Part shown: in pieces, positions 1 through 9,975 of the stretch
Layout: the number at the start of each line of letters is the position of its first letter
How positions within the stretch are numbered: position 1 is the stretch's first letter
DNA from: Ophiobolus disseminans
Taxonomy: Eukaryota; Ascomycota; Dothideomycetes; Pleosporales; Phaeosphaeriaceae
Assembly (NCBI GenBank): GCA_010093685.1
Contig: MU006228.1
Location: 94,057 to 158,056, forward strand
Direction: 5' to 3'
DNA length: 64,000 bases
Translations under genes and position numbers: made by a program
The notes under the pieces: generated by a model
What the model saw: only the letters and a program-made list of their open reading frames with translations
Told to the model about the DNA's origin: nothing
Database searches by the model: none

Positions 1-126
1 AGTTTGTGGCATGGCGGCCCGGAGAAGAAGCGTGTGTATGATGTGTTGGGCGAAGGGGACGATATCAGTGTGGTTTTGAAGATCGATGAGAAAGCCGAAG
101 CTGGGCTGACGCTGGAACAGCAGTAA
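1..126 (+). CDS. C-terminal end of an unidentified protein (5' end outside window)
   Basis: Frame 1 is open from the window edge to a TAA at 124-126, giving 41 residues that end in TLEQQ. The segment is charged and mixed (GPEKKRVYDVLGEGDDISVV), as in folded protein rather than random translation. No domain can be named from so short a piece. The gene converges on the F-box-like pseudogene that ends about 50 bp downstream on the other strand. Confidence 0.5.
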   Translation, partial: SLWHGGPEKKRVYDVLGEGDDISVVLKIDEKAEAGLTLEQQ

Positions 127-178
127 CGATTGGGGTTTTTTCGGAGTCTACACATGCTCATCGTGACGGATTCCGCAC

Positions 179-1349
179 TTATGGCCTTTCCCTTCTTCGC
201 CGCGGCGTATGCTCTTCATTGCCAGCTTCCCCAATTGTGCCCCTTTCCTTCCTCGTCGCCGCCCGTTCCTCTCTGATTCGTCTTTTCTCGGCTTTCTCCT
301 TCCGCCACTGTTCCCATCTCTGTGCCAACTCACACATCTCAACAGCCGTCCATACCCTTGGAACGGCGCAGTCATCTACGAGAAGCCTCAATTTGCAAGA
401 ATCTGTGTCGTTCGCATGATGCCAACAACTTAAAATAGCACCCAAGACCCTATACGAAACGGCTTTGCTTCGATTCCAAACTCCCACTTTTCGACCGGTA
501 TACCTGACAATACACCCATCGTGTTCCGCATCATGTTGTCAGCCTGGCACCTCAGTTCACATGGTACACTGTGGACTGCATCTCTCACGTGACTCTTTGT
601 CACTTGATTACTCATCTTGGTTGTGTATATAATCGCTCTCTGTAGCTCTTTCAATACAACAACCTTCTTCCTCTTTTTGCCCTGTCTCCCACATCTGACA
701 CATGTGTTCGACCTGGTATACGCAGCGTGGCTCACGGGCGGGGCCTTGACTCGAGATTGTAACTGTAACCTTCGAAGCGCACCTTGTTCATACTCAGCCG
801 CGCTGCACGCATCATACCTGCTATTTCAGTCAATTGTTTACAGTGGTCCGAGCCTTCGCTGCGATACTTGTCGTCGAACTGCGGCTGTCGAAAGTTGTCG
901 AGGTTGCCCACATGCAATACCATTCTGGTAATGCGTCGCATGTCGAGTGCAGCGTCCCAGATTGGATTCATGATACCCCTACTCTCTTTGAATAAATAGC
1001 CGTTCCACGTCCACTCTGCGTTTGGACCAAACTGGATTGCTCCTTCAATCAACATGGCCTTGCATGTCAGCAGCCATTTTGGGGCATACGCGCCGTAGGG
1101 ACTGGATTGGTCTTTCTTCATCGTGTCTGGAAGCCTGTAGCGGGCTCGAAGACGAATGGACTGTTCGGGTGAACGAGTAGAAAAGTCTGGCTCATCAAAA
1201 GTCGTAGAGGTATGTGGAGGAGGAAATGTAGCGTACAAATAGCGTCCCGTAAGAAACAATTCATGGTATATCTTGTCTCGAAGCTCGCGTGGAAGCGTAA
1301 ACAGGATAGAGTTAGGCTGCTCAGAAGGGTGTGTGCTGAGTGGATGCAT
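179..1349 (-). pseudogene. F-box-like LPRELRDKIY protein, frameshifted copy A1
   Basis: This is a copy of the family also present at 2334-3359 and 11963-12925. The start is the ATG at 1349, placed as in the paralogues; the LPRELRDKIYHELF motif is at about residue 19, followed by the family's WLLTCKA and NAEWTW blocks. The frame runs to 736, where GTGAGC opens a plausible 167-nt intron (569-735, acceptor CACAG, phases agree). It resumes at the CQADNMMRNT block and reads to WVLF, where the frame breaks. Homology continues one frame over (ANDTDSC then LRLLVDD, matching LKLLVDD in the neighbour) and ends in a charged tail at 179. The paralogues are uninterrupted at WVLF, so a one-base loss near 430-440 is more likely than another intron. 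The family is usually described as F-box-like; no function is known. It appears non-functional unless the sequence is wrong here. Confidence 0.6.
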
Positions 1350-2333
1350 CTTAGTTGATGTTGCGACAGCTTCTGAGATGGCTTGATTTTGGGAGGAGCA
1401 GTGCGACCAAAGAAAGGAGTACCGATGTTGGAGTGCAACAGTATGCGTAGTGAGGTGGGTGAGAGGCTGCAACGTGGTCGTTTGAGAACATGGATGCCTA
1501 CCGAGATGCGGCGTGGTTGCGGCGATGCCAAGCCATAAACCGCATTGAGGACGGTGTTATATTCGGCAATATCAGTTATGAAAGCGTTCTTTTTTATACT
1601 GGTATGAGTTTCCGCAAGAGTCTGGTAGAGCTATTGCACAGTGAAGTGAAGCTAAACTAGTACAAGAGTGCGTACGGGCGTGAAGTTCAAGGCAACCATC
1701 CATACCTAAAGCCATTATAATATCAATCTGAAATAATTTTAGTATCTCTAACAAGCTAGGTACTAGTAATATTCATTAGAAATAGTATTAATTCTAGAAA
1801 GTAGCCTGAAAAATGTATTTGACCACTTTCCGCTCACTGAAAAGCGCATGTGCCCACTTTCTATCCGCAATAGGTCTTAGACTTAAAGTAAAGAGGGTTA
1901 GTTATTAATGTAGTTTATTTATAATCAGATTGTGATTTTTCTAGCTGTCGTAGCACTAAATATGCAAATCCACTTGGAAAGTGGGCATACCCACTTTCCG
2001 CTCGCTGAAAAGTGGATGTGCCCACTTTCCACCCGCAAAAGTTATAAAACTCAAAACAAAAGAGTATGTGACAAAGGCAGTTTGCATGTTAGTATATCGT
2101 GATAGTTTTTGCTGTAGTTGCATTAAATAATGCGGTTAACTCTGACATCGTGTGACAGTGTTGGAATGGACGATTGGCTGGTACGGCAACGCCACAAAGC
2201 TAATTGCAGAAAGAGAGAAGAAACATTTACTGGATAACCATATGTTGTCACGAGATAAAGAGGACAATACAAGTTTGCAATTTGAACGTTGATGAGAGCG
2301 CCGAGGCTGTAAACAGTGAACCTATCTCCTAGT
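1350..2333. other. AT-rich intergenic DNA with a diverged tandem duplication
   Basis: No gene recognised. The stretch is clearly more AT-rich than its flanks. It holds the promoter side of copy A1 (1469-1533 matches 3506-3570 upstream of copy A2) and the duplicated unit listed separately at 1823-2150. Confidence 0.6.
1823..2150. repeat. Two diverged copies of a ~168-bp unit with a palindrome
   Basis: A 48-bp core at 1823-1870 (CCACTTTCCGCTCACTGAAA...) recurs at 1991-2038 with few changes. The AT-rich sequence after each core is also recognisably similar (TTAGT, TTTGCTGTAG/CTAGCTGTCG and GCACTAAATA/GCATTAAATA blocks), giving a repeat of about 168 bp. A perfect inverted repeat spans 1976-1999: GGAAAGTGGG, a CATA loop, then CCCACTTTCC. 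It may be a remnant of a small non-autonomous element; no coding potential was seen. Confidence 0.7.
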
Positions 2334-3359
2334 CTACGCAGTGTTGTCGTCGGAAGACTCCGCGTTCTCCGCCGTCAGTTTCTGCCTGGATGCAAGCTCC
2401 TGCCTTATCCACTCTCGCCCAACTATCTTTCTTCTCGCCGCTTCTTCTTCCTCTTCTTCCGCTCTATTTTTGAGTTCCTGTCGTATCCAATCCCTCCCAT
2501 ACTGCCACTCGGGTCTGTCATCAACTAAAAGCTTCAACTCGCCAGACATCGGGTCGTCTTTTGAGTTGTGGACCCATTCAAACAAGACCCAATAGAATGT
2601 TTGTTTACATCTGGGTCTATCGTGGTATACCCCTAGCTCCCACCTCTTGACATGCACACCTGTGAACACGCTCACGAGGTTTTGCATCATGACACCGACC
2701 TGATTGCCGCAGTGTGGGTCGTTTGGGTGCCCCTCAAGCCAATCGCTGTATCCCACGAAGCGTATGCTCTCTATATTGCTGAGTCGTGCTGCACACAGGC
2801 GATCTGCCAAGTTGCTCAAGTCTGCACGACTATCTCTCCCCGATCGATAACACACTGACTTGTGATTGGAATAATTGGCGAGATTGCTGACGTCCAACTC
2901 GAATCTGGTAATGAAGCTCGTGTCAAATAATTTGGTCCATGACCCATCTATGGTCCTAGAAGTAACGACGTGGGCGCCGCGCCATATCCACTCAGCACGA
3001 CGGATGAACTGCGCAAGGCCCTCGTGAAACGTGGCTTTGCACGTCAGAAGCCACGTAAAATTGTGGCCGCTATCATGGTCGTAGTTGCATGAAGATCCCC
3101 GCACGGCAGGCTTACGCATGCTGTAACGTAATTGGCAGTCAGTGAAGACCTCTGGACAGTCTTCGGGGCCAGTGGTAGAAGGTAAAGGAGCTTGTGGAAC
3201 GAATTGGAGAAATTGCGGGGCCAAAGCATGGTACATGCAACAGTCGATGAGAAGGAGGTTGTGATAGATTTCGTCTCGCATTTCGCGTGGAAGCTTAAGC
3301 AAGATAGAATCCGGTTGCACGGATTGGTTTGCGCAGAGAATCTGCATTCGGGTTGACAT
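2334..3359 (-). CDS. F-box-like LPREMRDEIY family protein, copy A2
   Basis: Uninterrupted 341-residue protein. The ORF extends further upstream, but I chose the ATG at 3359 because the paralogues start the same distance before the LPREMRDEIYHNLL motif (about residue 23). The order of blocks is the F-box-like motif, FTWLLTCKATFHEG, a RRAEWIW block, a central SRADLSNLA block, the VRFVGYS/WELGVY region, WVLFEWV, LKLLVDD, and a Glu/Lys-rich C-terminal tail. F-box proteins usually bring substrates to SCF ubiquitin ligases. That role is unproven for this fungal family, in which the motif is short and no partner domain (WD40, LRR) is visible. It is a tandem duplicate of the broken copy A1 downstream. 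Confidence 0.75.
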   Translation of the reverse strand: MSTRMQILCANQSVQPDSILLKLPREMRDEIYHNLLLIDCCMYHALAPQFLQFVPQAPLPSTTGPEDCPEVFTDCQLRYSMRKPAVRGSSCNYDHDSGHNFTWLLTCKATFHEGLAQFIRRAEWIWRGAHVVTSRTIDGSWTKLFDTSFITRFELDVSNLANYSNHKSVCYRSGRDSRADLSNLADRLCAARLSNIESIRFVGYSDWLEGHPNDPHCGNQVGVMMQNLVSVFTGVHVKRWELGVYHDRPRCKQTFYWVLFEWVHNSKDDPMSGELKLLVDDRPEWQYGRDWIRQELKNRAEEEEEEAARRKIVGREWIRQELASRQKLTAENAESSDDNTA

Positions 3360-4090
3360 CGTGGAAGGTTCCGAGCTGCGCAGGTGTGGAGTATATAAGA
3401 GAATTCTGGTGGGAATGCAGTTCTCCAGGGCAGGACGGGGTTTGAAATTATATAAGAGGGACAAAAGGACGCGCGTACTTAACGCGAAGACGGAGGCCTA
3501 CTCAGGCTGCAACTTGAATGTCCAAGAACGTGGAAGCCTAGCGAGTTGCGGCGTAGTTTCAGGATATCCACCACTTCGTCATGGGCGAATTGATGTTGAT
3601 CTGAGCGAACATCCGGCAGAATGTTGTTGTCAACTAGCATGTTCTCGCCATGCATTATGCGTAGACATGGGATAGGCTGACCTGCTGTACTTGCACCAAC
3701 TCCTGCAATCACGATCATACAGGAAAGAGCAATGGAACGTAGTAAGCCCCGATACTCTGCCCAGAGCGTACTTGGTTCATGATTTGTTGCTGAACCGAAG
3801 CGAATCGGAGGATTGGCAGGGACAGTGCACCACAACCCTAACCTAATAGCAAAATAACGACTGAGAGCACAATGAACGACGGTAATTCGAAGACGTCTCT
3901 AAGCTGCCGAACCCTTGTCGTGATGCAGGTGAAGACGCTGGCCTGCTGTTCTGTTTTTCGCCAGGGTCTCAGGGTGCCTTCCCAACTCGACGTGACTGCC
4001 TCTCTTGCAACAATATGACGATAATAGCCTCACGCTATTTACACCTTCCAAAAGACGACAATATGATGGCAATAGCACCACCCACGCACA
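3360..4090. other. Intergenic region upstream of copy A2
   Basis: Apart from the TATA-like sites and the segment 3506-3570 (duplicated at 1469-1533), I see nothing. Reading frames here have unnatural composition. Confidence 0.5.
3389..3399 (-). promoter_or_regulatory. Possible TATA box of copy A2
   Basis: On the minus strand TTATATAC lies about 32-40 nt before the chosen ATG at 3359. A second TTATATA-type match lies near 3447-3455. Position and sequence fit a TATA element, but the leader is very short, so this is tentative. Confidence 0.3.
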
Positions 4091-5338
4091 ATGGAGGGCA
4101 TGGCCTGCCTTCCAACTTTTGCACTCCTCACCACCGCCTCGTTGGCATCACCTTTAGCACCGTCTATTACACAGCGTCCGATATCCTCGCAAACAGCTAC
4201 TCCAAATACAGTGAACATGACAGCACCCCCTACCAAGAACACATCTTCCGCAACCGCCAGCAAACCAGAAACGGCGAAGCAATGGCTGCAGCGACGGCTA
4301 CGAAAGCTGCCTTCAATCCAGCCGGACAGCGATGGAAATGACTGTGGTTTGCGCGAAGGTATCTCAATGAAGCGGCCACGCACAGCACCGTCCAGTGGAA
4401 TGGCAACGGAGACGAGCAAGGTACCGCCAGTTCCATCAATTCCAATCCGAATCCAACGGCCATTGGGCGCTTCCGCGATGCAACCTCCTCGTCCACCCAG
4501 GCCCGACTCGGGTGTCATACGGGATGTCAATGCATGGCTCGATGCCAGTGTGAACACGCCCTCCCCTCCCCTCATGGGAGGAGTGTCTTACTGGAAGTCA
4601 GCTACTGTTGCCAATGCGAAAGATACCGCGGGAATGCAGCATGCCATCCCAATTGTGCCAGGAACAGGAATTGACAGGCCATCAACATCCCACAGTCACC
4701 ACGTGAAGTCGTTTCGGCGGCGTGCAATCAAGATACACGTCCAGATGCCACTGCTCGCACGCAATCGATCTCAGCGGACGGCTGCTCGCAAGCAGACGAA
4801 CAGGCGTTCAAACTCAATGCCCATGTTTGCCATTCCCTACGAAGCCACAAAGCAAGCTACTCCACCCACGATCATGACGCGCAGACGATCCTTTCTGGCT
4901 CCGACCGTACGCACTGTGTCGACGAAGGGACCCACGACTCCTAAAACGGCCTACGAACCCCGATCTGAGCAGTCACGCTTCCGATATGGCAGCCCAGAAA
5001 GCGCAAGAACCAGCGAGGCGGAAGGAAGCATGGAGCGCTGCATGCACGCACTCTTTGGAAGGAGTAACAGGAGCGCGGATGGTACCCGGCCATCAACAGC
5101 AGCCGCTCACGTTACTCGGGAAAACTCAATGGGCGACGTGTCCGATGCTCCGACTTACTTCTCTGGACCGCCTCCACCTTCGTACCGCTCCCGACCTGCG
5201 TCCGTCCTGACCACTTCTTCCTTCGGATGTGTCGATGGCATGAACCCAGCGCAACGGCAGATCAGCCAGCAGCGGGCGGCAGAGCAACGGGGCGTGAAGG
5301 GAAAGCTGAAGAGGTTCGCCCAGAGCTTCGCGACTTGA
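4091..5338 (+). CDS. Conserved-type disordered fungal protein with basic C-terminus
   Basis: Single-exon ORF of 415 residues. An internal ATG at 4217 (residue 43) has a better context (gtgaacATG) and begins a segment with a Lys/Arg-rich helix (TAKQWLQRRLRKL); the upstream 42 residues may be leader. The protein is rich in Pro, Ser, Thr and Arg and is probably disordered. It has Ser/Arg clusters of the kind phosphorylated by basophilic kinases (RRSNSMP, RRRSF) and a conserved-looking basic tail, VKGKLKRFAQSFAT. No catalytic domain is visible. The codon pattern is clearly coding. It looks like an uncharacterised Pezizomycotina protein; function unknown. Confidence 0.65.
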   Translation: MEGMACLPTFALLTTASLASPLAPSITQRPISSQTATPNTVNMTAPPTKNTSSATASKPETAKQWLQRRLRKLPSIQPDSDGNDCGLREGISMKRPRTAPSSGMATETSKVPPVPSIPIRIQRPLGASAMQPPRPPRPDSGVIRDVNAWLDASVNTPSPPLMGGVSYWKSATVANAKDTAGMQHAIPIVPGTGIDRPSTSHSHHVKSFRRRAIKIHVQMPLLARNRSQRTAARKQTNRRSNSMPMFAIPYEATKQATPPTIMTRRRSFLAPTVRTVSTKGPTTPKTAYEPRSEQSRFRYGSPESARTSEAEGSMERCMHALFGRSNRSADGTRPSTAAAHVTRENSMGDVSDAPTYFSGPPPPSYRSRPASVLTTSSFGCVDGMNPAQRQISQQRAAEQRGVKGKLKRFAQSFAT

Positions 5339-6037
5339 GGAACGACGAGGACGGTGAAAAAGAGGCAAATAGACGAACGAGGATGATGCAACGAAGTCAA
5401 CGAAATAACATGAGAACATGGTTACAAAGTATGCTGATCCACTACAAACAGCAAACATCACCCGCTAAACTTCTCAGACTGGGTGCGACACATGGTGGTA
5501 TGGAAGCAATGGGATATCTTGATGGCAGTTCGGCGATGATGATGCGCAAGGAATGATTAACTTGGACTGTGTGGCTGAAAGTGACGGTGAGAGGAGAACA
5601 TGCAGAGACATATCTAGACTAGGCAGCGCAATGGAGCAGCTTGTCGAGATGTCTTGTATCATGTGTGATGTGGTGGGTGGAGAGCGGAAGAGCGGAAGAG
5701 CGGGTGTGACGTTTTCGGACCGCGGTCAATCGGCTGCAGCTCGGGGCTCACCGCCTGCACGATTTAGCTCTGGCTGGGCTTGGCCTCCACCACGTCCACC
5801 TCATGTCATTGGATCCAGCGTGGCACACACTGTACCACCGCCCATCGCTCCCACACGCGCAATTGAGCCCCATGGCCGCCCGCTGAAGCCGCTGCCAGCG
5901 CAACGAGAGCAGTGATAGCACGGGCAGCTCGCCGCCCTCAAATCACGACTCGTTGCCCCCCAGCGGAACCTGCAGACTCGACAGCCAACAGCAGTCCGCA
6001 CCCGCACACGCACACGCACACACGGCCAAAAGTAAGC
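5339..6037. other. Intergenic region and leader of the TCO89-like gene
   Basis: No gene seen. The last ~100 bp are a (CA)-rich leader before the ATG at 6038. Confidence 0.5.
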
Positions 6038-7753
6038 ATGGCTTCTGCCGACGACGCCCAATCGCGCCCGAAGCGGCCGACGCCCATGCAGAGACAGTCG
6101 TCGTCGCAGTCGCACGTCTCGCAGTCGCCATCCGAGGGCCACCCGCGACCGGCCCAGCACAAGGCACATCGCCATGTCGTCAGCGCGCGCGTGCAGAGGA
6201 ACGCTTCCTTTGGCAAGAACCTGAACAAGCTCAACAAGGCCGCCCAGCAGGTGCAGCAGGCGCAGCAGGCCGCCGACAAGGAGGCGCGACACCACCGCCG
6301 CTCCGGCTCTGGCAACTCCGTGTCCGCTCCCAGCAGCCCCCGCCCGAGCTTCAAGCGCAATGCCTCGTCCGGCGGCATTGTGAGGGCAAACCACCAGGCA
6401 CACCTGCAGGCGAACCTGCGCAAGAACCACTCGAGCGGCCACCTCGCGCGCCAGGGACAGACCAAGCCGTCGAAGAAGGCACTCGCACACCCGCGGTCCC
6501 GCCCAACTTCGCCCGAGGCTCACCCTGCCGTCCACTTTGACGTGGCTAGCGACGACGAAGAAGGAGGCGGCGACGACGGCTGGACGGAGGAGAGCGCGTC
6601 GCAATCACCCACCACGACGCGCTCCAACACGCGCTCCAACTCGGTCATACTCGACGCCCAGCACAAGCTCGCAGAGAGAAACATGGAGAGCAACCGCGGC
6701 GAGCCATCGCAGGCCGGCGCCGCTCGCCAGCCCCCAGCACAAACAGCACAAACACTACCAGACCGGACGCGCCACGCACCCCCGGCCAACGGTGGAGGCA
6801 CCCACCACTCGCGCCCACCCGACGCCGACATGATCACGTCACGCCTCCTCCAGCGCAGCGCCTCTCACACGGTCCCTCCCCAGACCACAGCAATCGAAGC
6901 CACAGTGGAATCTTCCAAGACCCGTCATACTGTTTTGAGTCACAGTGCTGGCTCTACGCTGGTAGACACTCCCGGCAGGGATCTGGTGTCGCGCTTCATG
7001 GATGGCGATGGTTCAGCTGGCACACCCCACGACGGTGGCTACATGACTGCACGCAAGTCGGCCAGGCCCGGAAGCGGCGACCTCGACCCGAGCAAGCGCA
7101 ACAAGTCGATGCCGAATGTCGGCGGCGCAGACACCCCAAACAGGACACCCTCGCGCTCCGGTGCGACCACACCCACCAACCTGCCGCCGTCGCGAACACA
7201 GCAGAAACTGATGCTCCAACGCGCTTCGTCCAACATCGAGCCACAGAAGCTAGTACCAGTCACGCTCCCGCGCACCGGCGGTCCCACGTTCCTCCAGTCC
7301 GGCATACACTACAACGCGAACGGAGAAGGGCGCCTGGACCCGCGCCTGCAGCAGCAGTTCAACCACGTTGAAGTCGAGTACAATGTCGTGCGACGATATC
7401 GGAACCCTCTTGCGGACTCTATTATTCGCATCCAGCAGATCCCTGGCGTGTCGCGTAAGACGCGCATTCCACGGACGGGAAGTGCAAACGGGACCACGAC
7501 TCCAAGCACGCACGGGGCCAGCAGCCTGAGCACGAGTTTCAACGAGGCGGGGATCGAAACGGATGGGGCAAGTTCGCGGAGGTCGGCGCGAGTCAGCTTC
7601 GACAACGAGCACGGCCGGCCGCGGAGCAGGCGCGACGATGGCGATGTCGAGGGCCGCCAGAGTTTCGAAAGCGATTCCGGACGCAGTGGAAGCGAGGCTG
7701 AGGACATCTGCCGGCGACTGTGGGAGAGCGCCGAGATCATCGAGGCGGATTGA
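6038..7753 (+). CDS. TCO89-like TORC1 subunit, fungal-specific
   Basis: 571-residue protein without introns. The ATG at 6038 (aagcATGg) is preferred over the longer ORF start at 5912, which would add a His/Thr repeat encoded by CA-repeat leader. Features: a conserved basic block near residues 45-68 (HVVSARVQRN, then FGKNLNKLNK); a Gln/Ala coiled stretch to about 80; an acidic patch with Trp near 167-185 (VHFDVASDDEE, GWTEES); SRTQQKLMLQRASSN near 385-400; and a VVRRYRNPLADS block near 444-468. From memory, these match the fungal TCO89 family, a TORC1 subunit at the vacuolar membrane that helps control growth in response to nutrients. The rest is low-complexity Ser/Arg/Pro sequence, as expected for that family. 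The assignment is recalled, not searched. Confidence 0.62.
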   Translation: MASADDAQSRPKRPTPMQRQSSSQSHVSQSPSEGHPRPAQHKAHRHVVSARVQRNASFGKNLNKLNKAAQQVQQAQQAADKEARHHRRSGSGNSVSAPSSPRPSFKRNASSGGIVRANHQAHLQANLRKNHSSGHLARQGQTKPSKKALAHPRSRPTSPEAHPAVHFDVASDDEEGGGDDGWTEESASQSPTTTRSNTRSNSVILDAQHKLAERNMESNRGEPSQAGAARQPPAQTAQTLPDRTRHAPPANGGGTHHSRPPDADMITSRLLQRSASHTVPPQTTAIEATVESSKTRHTVLSHSAGSTLVDTPGRDLVSRFMDGDGSAGTPHDGGYMTARKSARPGSGDLDPSKRNKSMPNVGGADTPNRTPSRSGATTPTNLPPSRTQQKLMLQRASSNIEPQKLVPVTLPRTGGPTFLQSGIHYNANGEGRLDPRLQQQFNHVEVEYNVVRRYRNPLADSIIRIQQIPGVSRKTRIPRTGSANGTTTPSTHGASSLSTSFNEAGIETDGASSRRSARVSFDNEHGRPRSRRDDGDVEGRQSFESDSGRSGSEAEDICRRLWESAEIIEAD

Positions 7754-9612
7754 GACCCCTATTGCCACCATTGTATACTCACCTACCTTCTCGCAATGAC
7801 GCTGGCGGTCGACAACCTGTAAACATTATTTGAACTACTAGAGGTACGTGCTTGCTCTGCCTCCTATGACGGTATTTGGAAAGGGCCTATCACTGGTGCT
7901 GGAGCACGGTCGCTACTCCACAGGGGCTTTAGCCTGGCCATGCTCCCTAGCCGCACACGGGGTACAGATACGAGGCGCCGGCGGGACGCTCACGATGTGT
8001 CGAGCAACCACTGACTTTGCGCGCAGCAGTAAGTTGCAGCTTATGTGGTGCTCGTCGGATAGCTGGCACGACGGCCGCTTGGCCCAATTTCAGACACTGG
8101 TAGGCGTTGCGCGCCTGTCGCATCTCGTTTTGCGAAATCGCACACAATTTGGCAACGACCGAGTGTGCGGTCGGAAACCGAATATTGACTGAGGGCAAGG
8201 CTTGGAAGTCATTTGGGCGGACGGAGGATTTTAGTTGCTCGAGTGGTTGTGCCTCGTTCGTCACTGGGCTGGGGCGGCGGTTGCAAGAAATGAGCAGCAA
8301 TAATAGTAGCCTGGGGGCCAATCATAGCGGCAAGGCTTGGCTGTAGTCAATGGTAATTTCATTTCTCAGGCCTGACCAACATGCTGTGTTTTTGTGTGTC
8401 ATCGCAGCTGATCCGTAGGAAGGTGAAGAGTTCTACACAGCCAAGACACGAGGTTTTCGCTCGTCCTGCATGCTTGCGTGCTACTGCGCGTGACGGGGCA
8501 CTTCACTGGATGCATGCGCTGTTGAGCTCAACGTAGTGAGCAACTACTCCACAAGGTAGAAAAGTCTTTACAATTTCTGTACTCTAGACACCTTGGACGC
8601 CGCATCGTCGGCATTGTCGCAGGCCCAACGCTCTACCTGCTACTCGCTCAGTGGCTGAGACTCACGCTGTAAGACGCCAATGCGCTGTAACGCCCACCAC
8701 GTTGCTACCGCGCCGTGGGCGAAAGTCTTGCACGTCGAACCAAGTCCTTCTCGTGCGACTTTGCGTGCGACACGCGACGGGGCACGAATACAACGTGTGC
8801 GCATGAGCTGGCTCCAGTCACGTTTCTGCATCTCGAAGTCGACATGTACCTGGCCGACGGCGCCAGCGCAACGCCATTTGCTGCGCCGGTTTCACGGTCC
8901 CCGAGCGCGGGCTGTGACGTGCTATCTTTGGGGACGGAAGTTTGGTTGTCGTTAGGGCAGGTGTAGAGTGCATTCTGGGTCGGCCTGGAGATGCGGATGC
9001 GTGGGTGGATGACCTCAAGCTCGAGAGCCGTACCATGCAGCCGTTGAAGTTGACTGCAGAGTGGGTCCGGGAATCTTGCCAGGCACTGTGCAGAGACTTG
9101 CCGTGCAGGCGATCCCGTCTGGCTTGGCAGGCACCGGGGCAACGCTAGCCAGTCGCTCGTTGCAGTAGCGCGCTGTGGTGGGCCGAAATTGCGCCAGGAC
9201 CAGGGAAATTGCGCCTCATAAGACAGGCAAGAGCCCCCGAGGGCCCACCCGCCGCTGTTTCCCTTCAAAATCGCTCTCGCACGTCCAGCCTCGTCGCTCT
9301 CTTAAGCACGTCCATCGCCCTCAGTCAGAGCCTCTGCTCATCACGTTCATTGCTAGCATCAAAACACGCTCTCTCGGCTCCAAACAACATTCACTGCTAC
9401 CGCATAACAACCTCGCCCGCGCGCACACTACCCTCGTCCACACGAAACTCAGCACCTGTCTCAGGCACTCATTATCCTGTCGCACGCCTGGCCTTAGCTC
9501 AATTAACTACTACACTCACCACTTGACTCGTCAGTCATATCTGCGCCGTCGCAACACTCGCACAACAACAAACACACCGTCGCATTCCCTCACCAACAAC
9601 AACACCGTCAAG
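7754..9612. other. Long intergenic region
   Basis: 1.86 kb with no supportable gene. Many overlapping frames exist on both strands, but none has coding composition. The final ~330 bp (9280-9612) are C/A/T-rich, G-poor leader for the cell-wall gene. Confidence 0.55.
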
Positions 9613-9975
9613 ATGCGCTCCTTCCAGCAGATCGTCGTCTTCCTCTTCGCGCTCCTCGTCTGCGCGCTCGCACAGTCCGACACTGATATCTACGACTCTA
9701 CCGTCTACATCACCTCGACCGTCTACCGCGTCAACACCGTTACCATGTCCGGCGCCTCGCCCTCTGGCACAGTCGCAAACCACACCTCGACCATCCACCC
9801 CAGCCAATCGCTGCGCGCAAGCGTCACCAGCTTCAAGGGCAACGGCACTGCGGTTCTTCCTACTGGTAGCGGTGCGAAGCCAAGCCCAACGCAGTTCACG
9901 GGCGCCGCGTCGTCGCTCAACATCAATGCGTACGTCGCAGCGCTCGCTGCTGGCGTCGGCTACCTCGTCATGTGA
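9613..9975 (+). CDS. Small GPI-anchored-type cell-wall protein
   Basis: 120 residues from the ATG at 9613 (caagATGcg), the first in-frame Met before a clear signal peptide (QQIVVFLFALLVCALAQ). The mature part is Ser/Thr-rich, begins with STVYITSTVYRVNTVT and has two N-glycosylation sequons (NHT, NGT). The C-terminus is a hydrophobic segment after small residues (GAASSLN, then YVAALAAGVGYLVM), as needed for GPI attachment. It would be exported and tethered to the plasma membrane or wall. No enzyme domain is present. The long pyrimidine-rich leader suggests strong transcription. Confidence 0.75.
   Translation: MRSFQQIVVFLFALLVCALAQSDTDIYDSTVYITSTVYRVNTVTMSGASPSGTVANHTSTIHPSQSLRASVTSFKGNGTAVLPTGSGAKPSPTQFTGAASSLNINAYVAALAAGVGYLVM

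Noticed and set aside
3479..3835. Minus-strand 118-codon frame upstream of copy A2
   Set aside because: Overlaps DNA duplicated upstream of A1 where the frame is not kept; no motif.
5801..6604. 267-codon minus-strand frame
   Set aside because: Antisense shadow of the GC-rich TCO89-like gene; Cys/Arg/Leu-rich composition.
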